DNA of 57,234 nt from Rhodoluna limnophila (GCA_945883505.1 CAMCXL010000002.1:106254-163487); one strand, 5' to 3'. Positions 13,432 to 22,141 are shown, numbered from the stretch's first letter. The notes: generated by a model not told the origin, from the letters alone. Program-made: numbers and translations.

Positions 13432-15614
13432 TACTTCCCTCCCTTGACGAGGGTGTACTGGATAAAATCTCGCATGGCTCATATGCTTTTCCGCACGATG
13501 TACTAGGCGTGCATCCAATTGCAAACGGATTTGTGATTCGGGTTCTTCGCCCGCTAGCAAAATCAGTTACTGCAGTGCTTGCTGGCGGTCGCGAACTCGA
13601 GCTCGAACATCTTTACCGCGGGGTTTGGCAGGTGTCTCTAAAGACCGAGTCAGTGCCCGACTACCGAGTAAAAACTGTTTACGAAGCTTCCTCCACGCCT
13701 TGGATTGCAGATGATCCTTACCGGCACCTTCCAACTGTTGGCGAACTGGATCTTCATCTGATATCAGAGGGGCGCCACGAAAAGCTCTGGGAAGTACTGG
13801 GCTCAAGAGTGCTTAGCGTAAGCGGCGAACTGGGCAATTCGGTTGGCACAGCCTTTGCCCTCTGGGCACCAAATGCCCAGGCGGTTCGGGTGGCTGGCGA
13901 CTTTAACCACTGGAGTGGCGGTGCTCACGCGATGCGGAACATGGGTTCCAGCGGGGTCTGGGAGCTGTTTATTCCTGAGGTGGCATCCGGTACCAAGTAC
14001 AAATATGAAATCCTCACCAAATCAGGCAGCTGGATTTCAAAGATTGATCCGCTTGGAAATTACTTCGAACACCCTCCCCTTACGGCTTCAATAGTTCACG
14101 AATCAACCCACCGCTGGAGTGATCAATCTTGGCTTGAGGCAAGAACAAAGCGCGATGCATTGAAATCGCCAATGAGCGTCTATGAAATGCACCTAGGCTC
14201 TTGGAAACCGGGCCTTGATTACCGATCGATGGCCGATGAACTAATTGAATACCTAACCAAGCTTGGCTTCACGCACGTGGAGTTTATGCCGGTGGCCGAA
14301 CACCCCTTCGGTGGCTCTTGGGGCTATCAGGTCACTGGTTATTTTGCACCAACTTCCAGGTTTGGTGACCCGGATGATTTTAGATACTTGGTAGATAGGT
14401 TGCACCAAGCCGGCATCGGAGTAATCGTGGACTGGGTACCGGCACACTTTCCCAAAGACGAGTGGGCCTTGGCTAGCTTCGATGGTGAACCGCTATACGA
14501 GCACGCTGACCCAAGACGCGGTGAACATCCGGACTGGGGCACCTTGATATTTGACTTCGGAAGAAACGAGGTCAGAAACTTCCTGGTTGCTAACGCGCTG
14601 TATTGGTTTGATCAGTTCCACATCGATGGCCTGAGAGTGGATGCGGTTGCTTCTATGCTTTACCTGGACTACTCGAGAGAAGATGGCCAATGGCTACCAA
14701 ATAAATTTGGTGGCAGAGAGAACCTAGACGCCATAACTTTCTTGCAGGAAGTAAACGCCACCTGCTACCGCGAACACCCCGGAATCATGATGATTGCCGA
14801 AGAATCAACAAGTTGGGGTGGGGTGTCTAATCCAACTGATTCTGGGGGCTTGGGATTTGGATTTAAGTGGAACATGGGCTGGATGCATGACAGCCTGCAA
14901 TACATCTCTAAAGACCCGATGTATCGCAAGTACCACCACGGTGATCTGACTTTCTCAATGCTCTACGCCTACGACGAGAAGTTTGTGCTCCCGATCAGCC
15001 ACGACGAAGTTGTGCACGGCAAGGGGTCGATGATTTCCAAGATGCCCGGTGATCACTGGCAGAAGTTTGCCAACCTGCGGGCTTACCTTTGCTTCATGTG
15101 GGCTCACCCGGGCAAACAGCTTTTGTTCATGGGGCAAGAATTCGCTCAGGCAAGTGAGTGGAGTGAATCTAGGGGTCTGGACTGGTGGGCGCTTGAGCAG
15201 CCCGCCAATCAGGGCATTCAAGATCTAGTCGCAAACCTAAATCGGCTCTACGCTAAGCACCCAGCTCTCTGGGAGCTTGACCACGAACCATCTGGCTTTA
15301 GCTGGATTGATGGCGGCAATGCCGACGCTAATCTGTTGAGCTTTGTCAGAACAGATTCCGATGGCAACCGTCTGGTTGCTGTGATTAATTTCTCGGGAAG
15401 CCCCCACCACGATTTCGTCCTAGGCCTTCCAGCATCAGGTGACTGGGAAGAGATCCTAAACACCGACTCCACGGCCTTCGGTGGATCAGGGGTTGGAAAC
15501 TTTGGTTTAGTTCAAGCTCTTGGAGGGCCTTCGCACGGGCAACCACACTCTGCCGTGATTTCAGTTCCGCCGCTGGGTGGCATTTGGCTAATCCTTAGAA
15601 AAGTAGCAGGCTAA
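13428..15614 (+). CDS. glgB: 1,4-alpha-glucan branching enzyme
   Basis: GlgB makes the alpha-1,6 branches of glycogen-type glucans. The 728-residue protein has two N-terminal beta domains (the second CBM48-like, with FALWAPNAQAVRVAGDFNHW) and a GH13_9 barrel. The nucleophile Asp405 (LRVDAVASM) and acid/base Glu458 (MIAEESTSW) fall at exactly the numbers known for E. coli GlgB. The barrel also has ISHDEVVHGKGSM. The start is GTG at 13428, overlapping the glgE stop. Its last 20 nt overlap the end of the convergent thioredoxin-like gene, an unusually deep overlap between opposing genes. Confidence 0.98.
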   Translation: MILPSLDEGVLDKISHGSYAFPHDVLGVHPIANGFVIRVLRPLAKSVTAVLAGGRELELEHLYRGVWQVSLKTESVPDYRVKTVYEASSTPWIADDPYRHLPTVGELDLHLISEGRHEKLWEVLGSRVLSVSGELGNSVGTAFALWAPNAQAVRVAGDFNHWSGGAHAMRNMGSSGVWELFIPEVASGTKYKYEILTKSGSWISKIDPLGNYFEHPPLTASIVHESTHRWSDQSWLEARTKRDALKSPMSVYEMHLGSWKPGLDYRSMADELIEYLTKLGFTHVEFMPVAEHPFGGSWGYQVTGYFAPTSRFGDPDDFRYLVDRLHQAGIGVIVDWVPAHFPKDEWALASFDGEPLYEHADPRRGEHPDWGTLIFDFGRNEVRNFLVANALYWFDQFHIDGLRVDAVASMLYLDYSREDGQWLPNKFGGRENLDAITFLQEVNATCYREHPGIMMIAEESTSWGGVSNPTDSGGLGFGFKWNMGWMHDSLQYISKDPMYRKYHHGDLTFSMLYAYDEKFVLPISHDEVVHGKGSMISKMPGDHWQKFANLRAYLCFMWAHPGKQLLFMGQEFAQASEWSESRGLDWWALEQPANQGIQDLVANLNRLYAKHPALWELDHEPSGFSWIDGGNADANLLSFVRTDSDGNRLVAVINFSGSPHHDFVLGLPASGDWEEILNTDSTAFGGSGVGNFGLVQALGGPSHGQPHSAVISVPPLGGIWLILRKVAG

Positions 15615-16440
15615 GAGCTTTTCTAGCTTCGATAACCTCTGGCTGATCGTTTCCAACCACCAGGAACATCTCGACTATGCGAAGCCTGATTGGCTCCCTC
15701 GCGTCCTTAGCAGTTTTCTCAAACAGTCCAAGTAGTAGCTTAAATCCAGCATCGGCCATTCCGGTTGCAATTAGTGCATCGGCTTTCAAAAGAACCGCAT
15801 CATCAGTTGATTCATCCGAAGCTATAAGCGCGTCAAGATCTTGTCCCTCAAGTCGGATTAGTAGTTTCACCTGAGCCAGGCCAGCCTCAGCAAGAACATC
15901 GCTCGGGTTTTCAAGTAATGCTTTTTCATAAAGACCAAGGGCCGCTTGATAGTCACCTTTGTCAATTGCGTCGTAGGCCAAGACAACCGTTGGGCTGGGT
16001 TCTAATTCCCTGGTAGCTTCTTTTACTTTCGCCTTTGCGGTTAGGCCATTTTCTTTTGCGACTTCGAGCACCTTGGTGATGATGTGCTGGATTTGTTCCA
16101 TGGGCTGGTCACCAACAAAAAGTGGTGCAGGTTGGCCCTTCAGCAATCCGTAGGCGCTAGGAATCTGATTCAACTCAAATGCCTGGGCAAGCTCTGGGGA
16201 TGCGGCTGCATCAACCACGAGCGCGATCAAAGAACCTCCGGCTTTTTCAACCAGGGCCTTTACTGACCGCTGCAGATTTTCGGAGGCTGGGTCGCCGGCT
16301 TGAACAAAGATCAGCATGATCGGGAGTTTCTCCGAAAGGGCCAGGTAATCCCTTATCGAGGAAGCATCGACTTGAAGAACTAGGGCTGGAACATTAATTT
16401 CGGCGGCCGAAGCTCCCAAATTTCCAAAATCGACAGTCAT
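15595..16440 (-). CDS. Thioredoxin-like/TPR protein, CnoX (YbbN)-like, without CxxC
   Basis: The first 110 residues resemble a thioredoxin fold: a strand (PIMLIFVQ), the site where WCxxC would be, and a cis-Pro segment (NQIPSAYGLLKGQ, Pro near residue 94). At the redox site (about residues 48-53) the sequence is AGDPAS, so both cysteines are missing. From about residue 150 on it is helical with TPR-like repeats (AYDAIDKGDYQAALGLYEKAL). This is the layout of CnoX/YbbN co-chaperones, which hold unfolded proteins for GroEL or DnaK. Without the cysteines only a holdase or scaffold role is likely. It directly follows the 16441-18153 gene with no gap, suggesting joint function. No signal peptide is seen. 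Confidence 0.7.
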   Translation of the reverse strand: MTVDFGNLGASAAEINVPALVLQVDASSIRDYLALSEKLPIMLIFVQAGDPASENLQRSVKALVEKAGGSLIALVVDAAASPELAQAFELNQIPSAYGLLKGQPAPLFVGDQPMEQIQHIITKVLEVAKENGLTAKAKVKEATRELEPSPTVVLAYDAIDKGDYQAALGLYEKALLENPSDVLAEAGLAQVKLLIRLEGQDLDALIASDESTDDAVLLKADALIATGMADAGFKLLLGLFEKTAKDAREPIRLRIVEMFLVVGNDQPEVIEARKALSLLLF

Positions 16441-18153
16441 CTAGAGAGCCTCGATGCTAAGAAGCGACTGGGTGGCTCCCAGCAAAGTGATTCTGCCTTC
16501 GTTGGTCGAGGCCGGAACATAGAACAAGAGCATTCCGCCGTACTGGGTTCTAACTCCCTCGGCGCTTCCCTCAACCCCCAGAAGCAGCAGCTCATTACCC
16601 GATACGGTCACGGCTGCGTTATCTCTGGTTGGCTTAATTAGATAGTTGTCGGTCATCAAGACCGCAACCAAGGCCCCGGAATCAGAAGTGGAAAGAGAAA
16701 TGACATTCTCGTCACCAAGTTCGTGAGTAAAGGTGATTTCGGCTCTTCGAAGTCGCTCGCTTTGTTCCTGCTGGCTGGTTGAAATCTGCTCGTAGTACTC
16801 GTCGCCTTCTAGGTTGAATAGGTTATAAAACTCGCTTGCGACACCCTTGTCGATGACGTCACCGAAAGCATTTGGTAGTTGAATCGGAGAAATACGAAGA
16901 AACAGCGAATCTCTTTCGACCGGGATAGCACCGATATCGGAAGAGGGAACTACCGGTATTTCAGATCCTGGAAGAAGTGGGATGTTGTACCAGAGCTTGT
17001 ATTTTTCTCTCGGGCTCTGCTGCTGCATAACCAACATCTGCGGTAGTTCACCGACTCCGTCACCCTCGGTTACGATCATGAAAGATCTAGGCCAGGCATT
17101 GGTTGTGGCAGGAAGAGTAATTGAGATAGCTGATCCTGAAATTGGAGGCAGCGGCAAAATTTCGGGAGATTTTGACATCAGCTCGTAGTGCACTTCCCGA
17201 AACAAAAGTGCTGGGCCCGCAACCCTGGCTCCAAGTAAATCGGAATCTCCAGACTGATCCGCTTCTGCCACAACCTGTTGCAGCTCTCGAAGTATTTTTC
17301 TAACTTGAGTGTTGTTTACAACCGGTGGAATCAGATCAACCGCGGACTCGGATTGCGACTCGGTTGGGGTGGGGGTAGTACTTGGCACCGGCGTTGCAGC
17401 GCAAGCTGACAAAGAAAAAGTCAGAGCGATTCCAACCGGGACTAAGGCAATCTTGGCTCTGGCGGATCTTCGTCCGCGCTTTGGAATATTCAATGGGGCT
17501 TTCTTCGGACGGTATTTTGGACCCTGCGGGGCCTTCGGGAGTTTTCTTCTCGGTCCTCGATTGATAAGCATCTTTCGAAGTGCCAAGAGATTCAAAACAA
17601 TTGCCGCCAGTAAGAACCCGAAACCAACCGCAAGAAAAATGTCTGAGACAACAGTTGAGTTGGCAATCGGCCATGAGATTCGCACTCGTGTAGGTGCCGC
17701 CTCAAAACCGTCGCTTGCAACCAGGACCGCCAGCTTGGATCCCGAGGGAACCTGGGTCTCAGCAAAACCCTCGCTCAGAGTCTCGGTGATCCAAAGGTCG
17801 GACCCCACCGGGTTGGCAAAATCGCTGGTTCCAACAACCTGTCGAACCCCGATTGCTACTCCGTCATCTGAGGTCACAGACATTGAGTGGCTGGCAAGGC
17901 CAATCCAGGCACTGACGTCATCTTCTCGACCCACCGCTAGGAACACATTCTCGTCGCCAAAGGCGCTCACAATGGGGTCCCCGGGCATCAGAGCTAGCTC
18001 ATCGGCTGGGATCACCACATACGGGTATTCGCCTGGAATTGTGAGGTTTACCGAGAAGTTGTCGGGGGCTGCCCAAATGGTTCTTTGGGCCAGACCGAGC
18101 AAAAGTAGCGAAATAGCGAGGATAAACAGCAGTGCTGCCAGCAAAAAGCGCAT
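16441..18153 (-). CDS. Membrane protein of unknown function with internal lipobox
   Basis: I do not recognise this 570-residue protein. A first membrane segment covers about residues 3-22 and an extracytoplasmic-looking domain 25-168. A second membrane segment spans about 170-193, followed by a strongly basic loop of about 194-235. A third hydrophobic stretch (236-250) ends in LSAC (248-251), directly followed by a Pro/Thr/Ser linker. A second globular domain of about 300 residues completes the protein. The basic loop, hydrophobic stretch and LSAC-A look exactly like a lipoprotein signal peptide, but in the middle of the chain. It may stay a three-pass protein or be processed to a lipoprotein. 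It abuts the CnoX-like gene downstream; the intact frame argues against a sequencing fusion. Confidence 0.75.
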   Translation of the reverse strand: MRFLLAALLFILAISLLLLGLAQRTIWAAPDNFSVNLTIPGEYPYVVIPADELALMPGDPIVSAFGDENVFLAVGREDDVSAWIGLASHSMSVTSDDGVAIGVRQVVGTSDFANPVGSDLWITETLSEGFAETQVPSGSKLAVLVASDGFEAAPTRVRISWPIANSTVVSDIFLAVGFGFLLAAIVLNLLALRKMLINRGPRRKLPKAPQGPKYRPKKAPLNIPKRGRRSARAKIALVPVGIALTFSLSACAATPVPSTTPTPTESQSESAVDLIPPVVNNTQVRKILRELQQVVAEADQSGDSDLLGARVAGPALLFREVHYELMSKSPEILPLPPISGSAISITLPATTNAWPRSFMIVTEGDGVGELPQMLVMQQQSPREKYKLWYNIPLLPGSEIPVVPSSDIGAIPVERDSLFLRISPIQLPNAFGDVIDKGVASEFYNLFNLEGDEYYEQISTSQQEQSERLRRAEITFTHELGDENVISLSTSDSGALVAVLMTDNYLIKPTRDNAAVTVSGNELLLLGVEGSAEGVRTQYGGMLLFYVPASTNEGRITLLGATQSLLSIEAL

Positions 18154-18220
18154 GATTATCCATTCCAGCTAAACTTATGAGTCGGGCCTAAGCGCCCTAC
18201 CCATTCTACTTAAAAGCTGC

Positions 18221-18226
18221 AGGAGG
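18221..18226 (+). promoter_or_regulatory. Strong Shine-Dalgarno deciding a TTG start
   Basis: AGGAGG lies 6 nt before the TTG at 18233 and is one of the best ribosome sites in the window. It fixes the start of the DivIVA-like gene although TTG is a rare codon for initiation. Confidence 0.8.
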
Positions 18227-18232
18227 CCGGAT

Positions 18233-19321
18233 TTGACTGGAGATGCCAACTCGTTCCCGACTGCCATGCGTGGCTACGCCAAGACAGCCGTTGACGATGC
18301 CTTTCTAGACCTGAATCGCGATGTTCTTAGACTCTCGACCCAGAATGCCCAACTTGCCGAAGAGCTGAAGCAGGCCAAGGCTGAAATTGAGCAGCTTACA
18401 GCCAAAATCGAAGAAGTCCAGTCCCCCACCTACGCCGGATTAGGCAACCAGGCCGCAATCATTTTGGCCTCGGCCGAGGATCAGGCCACCCGCTTGCTCT
18501 CACATGCCGAGAGTGAAAGATCTCGCATCATTGGAAGCATCAATGAAGAAGTTGAGACCAAGAAAAACGAGGCTAAGGATTACTACGATTCTCTAGTTGC
18601 CGAGGCAGACCGCAGAGTTGAGCGCATCATCAACTCCGCCAAGAGCGAGGCAAATGAAATTCTTGATCGAGCTCGCAACGAGGGTAGTCGACTAATCGAA
18701 GAAGCTACTCGCGAAGCCGGAGCTATCCGAGGTGAGATTGCAACCGAGGTTGCCAAGCTTCGCGCAGACACCAAGCGCCAGACCGAGAGCCTAAAGGCCA
18801 TGGTTGAAAGAGACCTATCGGAGAAGAAACTGCTACTTCAAAAAGAAATGGTTCGGGAGATGGATTCCGAAAAAGCAGCGCTTCTGATTGGAGATCAGGC
18901 CCGAATCGACCTCGAGCTCGAACTTACCGCCAGAAGGTCCGAGGCCGAAGAGGAATATCTTCGGAAGCATCAGGAGGCTGTTCACCAGACCCAGAAGTAC
19001 CTGGATGATGCCAAGACCCAGCTCCAGTCGGCTATTGCCAGAACTAACGCAGCCCAGCTTGAGGCCGAGACCATTGAGTCGGCGGCTCGGTCGATAAATA
19101 AAGAAACCACCGACGCAGCTAATCTCCAGGCCGAACAAACCATTGCACGCGCCGAGGCTGAGGCAAGACAACTTATTGCCGACGCTAAGACTCAAGCCGC
19201 TAGGGAGCTCGATGTTGCCAACGCTAAGCTCGCCAAACTAGAGATCGAACGTCGCACCGTAGGCTCATACTTAGAGCACCTTGAGAAAGTTGTTGAGGCA
19301 TCAAGAAAATCACTCGACTAG
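18233..19321 (+). CDS. DivIVA-like coiled-coil protein (second copy)
   Basis: The N-terminus (FPTAMRGYAKTAVDDAFLDLNRDV) is the DivIVA-type GYxxxxVD motif. The rest of the 362 residues is one long coiled coil rich in Ala, Glu, Arg and Lys, containing SPTYAGLGNQAAIIL, which is like the protein at 3739 (GYAELGAQ). The start TTG at 18233 is supported by a full AGGAGG ribosome site at 18221-18226 with 6 nt spacing and by the motif starting soon after. It is followed 17 nt later by a permease gene. Relation to polar growth or cytoskeleton proteins (Wag31, FilP, Scy) is by similarity of layout; the exact role is unknown. Confidence 0.83.
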   Translation: MTGDANSFPTAMRGYAKTAVDDAFLDLNRDVLRLSTQNAQLAEELKQAKAEIEQLTAKIEEVQSPTYAGLGNQAAIILASAEDQATRLLSHAESERSRIIGSINEEVETKKNEAKDYYDSLVAEADRRVERIINSAKSEANEILDRARNEGSRLIEEATREAGAIRGEIATEVAKLRADTKRQTESLKAMVERDLSEKKLLLQKEMVREMDSEKAALLIGDQARIDLELELTARRSEAEEEYLRKHQEAVHQTQKYLDDAKTQLQSAIARTNAAQLEAETIESAARSINKETTDAANLQAEQTIARAEAEARQLIADAKTQAARELDVANAKLAKLEIERRTVGSYLEHLEKVVEASRKSLD

Positions 19322-19338
19322 GCGAAGGAAGTTCTGAA

Positions 19339-20394
19339 GTGGAAAACCAGAATATGAAACTGAACAACTCCTTCACCCTCGGTCTTTATGGCGGTCTTGG
19401 CGTTCTAACCGCGCTGCTACTTGGCGGCGCCCTGGCAACTCTTGCAAACGTGCTGACCTATGTCTTTGCCGCGATGTTCCTAGCCCTTGGCCTAGACCCG
19501 CTGGTTTCTGCCCTCGAGAGGGCAAAGTTTCCAAGACCGCTCGCGGTTCTTACGGTCGTAGTTGGCCTGTTGTCGTTCATATCCGTTCTGGTGTGGACGA
19601 TGGTGCCAACGCTAATCACCGAGGGAACGAAGTTTATTGAGTCCGCCCCAGCGCTTATTCAAGGAATCACCGAAGTGGCTTTCATCGTGAGGCTTGATGA
19701 TCAACTCGGTGGTGCAATTAGCTCTGCGCTTCTAAACGCCAGCGGGTACCTGTCTGACTCTGCCAATTGGCCAGTAATGCTTGGTGGCGTAGTCCAGGTT
19801 GGCATCAGTTTTTTCACCGGGGTCTTTGGCTTCATCGTTATTTTGGTCCTAACGGTTTTCTTCCTGGCTTCGCTTTCCTCGCTGAAGAATTCGCTTTCTA
19901 AGCTGGTCCCAAAAAGCAAGCGTGATCGGTATGTTCAGATATCAGACCAGGTGTCAAAATCAGTTGGACGGTATGTGATCGGACAGGTCTCGGTTTCTGC
20001 CCTTAACGCGGGTCTTGGATTTGTTGTGATGAGCCTGCTTGGGTTGCAGTTTGCTCTAGTCCTGGCATTCGTGGTTTTCCTGTTGGCAATCATTCCTTTA
20101 GTTGGTTCTATTTCAGGTGCAATATTGGTTGTTGTGGTGGCCCTTGCGGTGGACCCAACTGCGGCACTTATTTTGGCGATTTACTACCTGATCTATCTTC
20201 AGCTCGAGGCTTACATAATTAGCCCACGCGTAATGAAGGTTGCGGTGTCGGTTCCGGCACCGGTTGTTGTGATTGCAGCTTTGTCCGGAGGTGCCTTACT
20301 TGGCGTGCTGGGCGCACTGGTTGCCATTCCGTTTGCAGCTTCGGTGATTTTCATAATTCGGGAAATTTTTATCCCGAGACAAAACGCTCGCTAA
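19339..20394 (+). CDS. AI-2E/PerM family permease
   Basis: This 351-residue protein has about eight hydrophobic segments arranged as in the PerM/YdiK/AI-2E exporter family: two N-terminal segments, an amphipathic soluble part (about 70-140), then six segments. The family region QVSKSVGRYVIGQVSVSALN and the glycine-rich IIPLVGSISGAI near residues 250-260 are seen. The substrate cannot be told; some relatives act as Na+(Li+)/H+ antiporters. The start GTG at 19339 is preceded by GAAGGAAG. The stop (TAA) overlaps the stop of the opposing hydrolase in the tetranucleotide CTAA. Confidence 0.88.
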   Translation: MENQNMKLNNSFTLGLYGGLGVLTALLLGGALATLANVLTYVFAAMFLALGLDPLVSALERAKFPRPLAVLTVVVGLLSFISVLVWTMVPTLITEGTKFIESAPALIQGITEVAFIVRLDDQLGGAISSALLNASGYLSDSANWPVMLGGVVQVGISFFTGVFGFIVILVLTVFFLASLSSLKNSLSKLVPKSKRDRYVQISDQVSKSVGRYVIGQVSVSALNAGLGFVVMSLLGLQFALVLAFVVFLLAIIPLVGSISGAILVVVVALAVDPTAALILAIYYLIYLQLEAYIISPRVMKVAVSVPAPVVVIAALSGGALLGVLGALVAIPFAASVIFIIREIFIPRQNAR

Positions 20395-21098
20395 TAGCTT
20401 TCCGGAAGCGGATACTTACTCGGGTTCACAGCTCGCACAATTTCATTTAGTACGCGCTTTGTTGCTGTTTCTCCTACCCAGAGGTGCTTGGCATCATCAA
20501 CATAAATCATCTCGGCCTCCGGAAGCACACTAAAGCGCTTCCTGGCTGCCTCTGGAGCCAGGAACTCATCATGCTCTGGAACTAGCGCTATCAACTTTTT
20601 GCCCGATCCGATCCATCTTTCAAGGTCGTTCTCGCCAGCTCTTCGAAGTGGAGGAGACAGCAAGATTGCACCGGCTATGTCCTTGTTGTACCCGTACTTG
20701 ATTGCAAGTTCTGTTCCAAAGGACCAGCCCAACAGCCAAATTGGACCGGTAGCTATGCCTTGTAAATACTCCAGGGCAGCCGTTAGGTCTTTCTCCTCCT
20801 CAATTCCATCGCCGAAGGAACCTTCGCTTACGCCATGCGGACTTGCGGTTCCCCTGGTGTTGAAGCGAAGCACAGCAATCTCAGCCAGGGCTGGAAGGCG
20901 GTTGGCGGCTTTTCTCAAGATGTGCGAGTCCATAAATCCGCCGTGGGTTGGCAATGGGTGCAGCGTTAAAAGTGTTGCAACCGGCGAAGTGGAAACTGGG
21001 GTTGCAAGCTCTGCCACCAGCTTTAAGTTGTCGGCGGTGATAAGTGTGAGGGCAGCTCTGTTGGAAGGAAGTTCTGTTGATGATGTTATTTCTATCAA
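20391..21098 (-). CDS. Alpha/beta hydrolase
   Basis: A small alpha/beta-hydrolase (235 residues) with nucleophile elbow GWSFG (Ser126), acid Asp177 in VPEHDEF and His205 in DAKHLW. An HPLPTHGGFMD loop resembles YsgA/dienelactone-like or YkrP-type short hydrolases that act on small esters. I place the start at TTG 21098 because it overlaps the upstream stop in the typical 4-nt form (TTGA) and has AAGGA about 9 nt before it. The alternative TTG at 21128 has a poorer ribosome site. It is cotranscribed with the Zn-ribbon-like gene. The substrate is unknown. Confidence 0.85.
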   Translation of the reverse strand: MIEITSSTELPSNRAALTLITADNLKLVAELATPVSTSPVATLLTLHPLPTHGGFMDSHILRKAANRLPALAEIAVLRFNTRGTASPHGVSEGSFGDGIEEEKDLTAALEYLQGIATGPIWLLGWSFGTELAIKYGYNKDIAGAILLSPPLRRAGENDLERWIGSGKKLIALVPEHDEFLAPEAARKRFSVLPEAEMIYVDDAKHLWVGETATKRVLNEIVRAVNPSKYPLPESY

Positions 21099-21391
21099 AG
21101 CAGTGGTCCTTGGAAAGCCTTCCAGCAAGCATTATGAAAATGTCTTCTAGTTTCTACCCCGCGTACTGAATCCCAAGCCACGGTGTGATTTTGACCTTTG
21201 GAAATTGCTTGATTGCAATGCGGGCAAACCCAGCTTTTGTCATCTTCTGCTTTTTGACCGGTGGTAGTTTGCACCGAGTATTCGACTCCGCGCTTTATCT
21301 CTGTTCGTTTAACACCGATCCGCACCCGTTCCAGATCCAATGGTTGAAACTCCGCGCCCCACTTGGATTCGCGATTTCTGCGGCTTTTCAT
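21095..21391 (-). CDS. Small zinc-binding protein of unknown function
   Basis: This 98-residue protein starts with a basic stretch (MKSRRNRESKWG) and ends with a probable zinc site: CPHC at 56-59, His69, and HFHNAC at 84-89. The spacing is C-x2-C-x9-H-x14-H-x-H-x2-C. I do not recognise the family by name. The start ATG at 21391 overlaps the stop of the transglycosylase gene by one base (TAATG), and its own stop overlaps the hydrolase start (TTGA). The gene is therefore locked into a three-gene operon. It could bind nucleic acid, which would fit the basic N-terminus, but this is speculation. Confidence 0.75.
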   Translation of the reverse strand: MKSRRNRESKWGAEFQPLDLERVRIGVKRTEIKRGVEYSVQTTTGQKAEDDKSWVCPHCNQAISKGQNHTVAWDSVRGVETRRHFHNACWKAFQGPLL

Positions 21392-22053
21392 TAGTACCAG
21401 TTGTGCTCTTCAGAGTGCGCCCAAGCATTGCAAGGAACTTTATACCTTGCTGCAATGTATTTCACACCCCAACGAATCTGAGTTTCTGGATTGGTCATCC
21501 AGTCCGCACCCTCGGTTGCCATCTTGGAACCTGGAAGTGATTGCGGGATTCCATATGCCCCACTCGAAGAATTCTTCGCAAGGTGTCGCCAGTTGGATTC
21601 TCTGTTCCAAAGATTCACGAGGCAGGAGAACTGATCCATACCCCAGTCTCGCTTGGAGATATATTCCAAGGCGTAAGCTTGGGGGCTTCCGGCTGGTGGC
21701 ATGGCGGCGGCCAGAACAAAGTAGCTCTTTGCTTTGGATCCAGAAATCATTCGGTAACCACCGCGCTCGAAACTCACCGAGTATTCCTGTTCAGAAGCAA
21801 AGCTTTGACTGTCTTGCTTGCCTGGGTCATAAACCTGAATCGTTGATGCGCTGGCCAGGTTTCCAGAATATGGATCCACCACATAAACCAGAGTCAAGCT
21901 AACGGCGAATACGGAGCCCAGAACCGGAAACGACCTGGCCCTTGTGAAGCGAGGCAGGTGAGGTCTTGAAAGACCGCGATTTGCCAAAAAGGAGTCAAAG
22001 GACAAAACTAAGCGCTTGGCGAGGGTTGGCCTAATGAGTTCGTACTTGCCCAT
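21391..22053 (-). CDS. Secreted/membrane-anchored lytic transglycosylase (SLT-like)
   Basis: The protein has a basic N-terminal part, one hydrophobic segment (about residues 43-60, VLGSVFAVSLTLVYVV) and a C-terminal domain with the transglycosylase pattern. Catalytic Glu152 is in CLVNLWNRESNW and is followed by GAYGIPQSLPGSKM and INP-like MTNPETQIRWGVKYIAARY. Cys144 and Cys208 could form a disulfide outside the cell. It should cleave peptidoglycan glycan strands. The 220-residue length and short SLT domain are typical of actinobacterial versions. A likely promoter lies 22-50 nt upstream. It heads an operon with the small zinc protein and hydrolase. Confidence 0.88.
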   Translation of the reverse strand: MGKYELIRPTLAKRLVLSFDSFLANRGLSRPHLPRFTRARSFPVLGSVFAVSLTLVYVVDPYSGNLASASTIQVYDPGKQDSQSFASEQEYSVSFERGGYRMISGSKAKSYFVLAAAMPPAGSPQAYALEYISKRDWGMDQFSCLVNLWNRESNWRHLAKNSSSGAYGIPQSLPGSKMATEGADWMTNPETQIRWGVKYIAARYKVPCNAWAHSEEHNWY

Positions 22054-22074
22054 GCCACACCCTTTCTTGATATC

Positions 22075-22103
22075 TGGATAAAGTTTTTGCCAGCGACCTT
22101 CAA
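22075..22103 (-). promoter_or_regulatory. Likely sigma70-type promoter of the transglycosylase operon
   Basis: On the minus strand TTGAAG (22098-22103) and TATCCA (22075-22080) are separated by exactly 17 nt. An AAAGGG ribosome site and the ATG at 22053 follow. The region is the 88-nt gap after the HNH nuclease gene, so the operon may be controlled separately from the genes upstream. Confidence 0.45.
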
Positions 22104-22141
22104 GTGTACCTTTAGAGTTCCAATAGGGCTAGGTAAGGCCT

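Noticed and set aside
16441-17420. Separate lipoprotein gene starting near the internal lipobox
   Set aside because: No start codon with a ribosome site was found just before the lipobox, and the reading frame is continuous with the upstream part.
17309-18172. Long plus-strand open frame (287 codons) opposite the internal-lipobox gene
   Set aside because: It is antisense to a gene with clear membrane segments and linker, has no recognisable domain or ribosome site, and its Ser/Thr/Arg-rich product looks like a GC-driven shadow.
20599-21150. Plus-strand open frame of 183 codons opposite the hydrolase gene
   Set aside because: It runs antisense to a clear alpha/beta hydrolase with catalytic triad, and shows no family motif.
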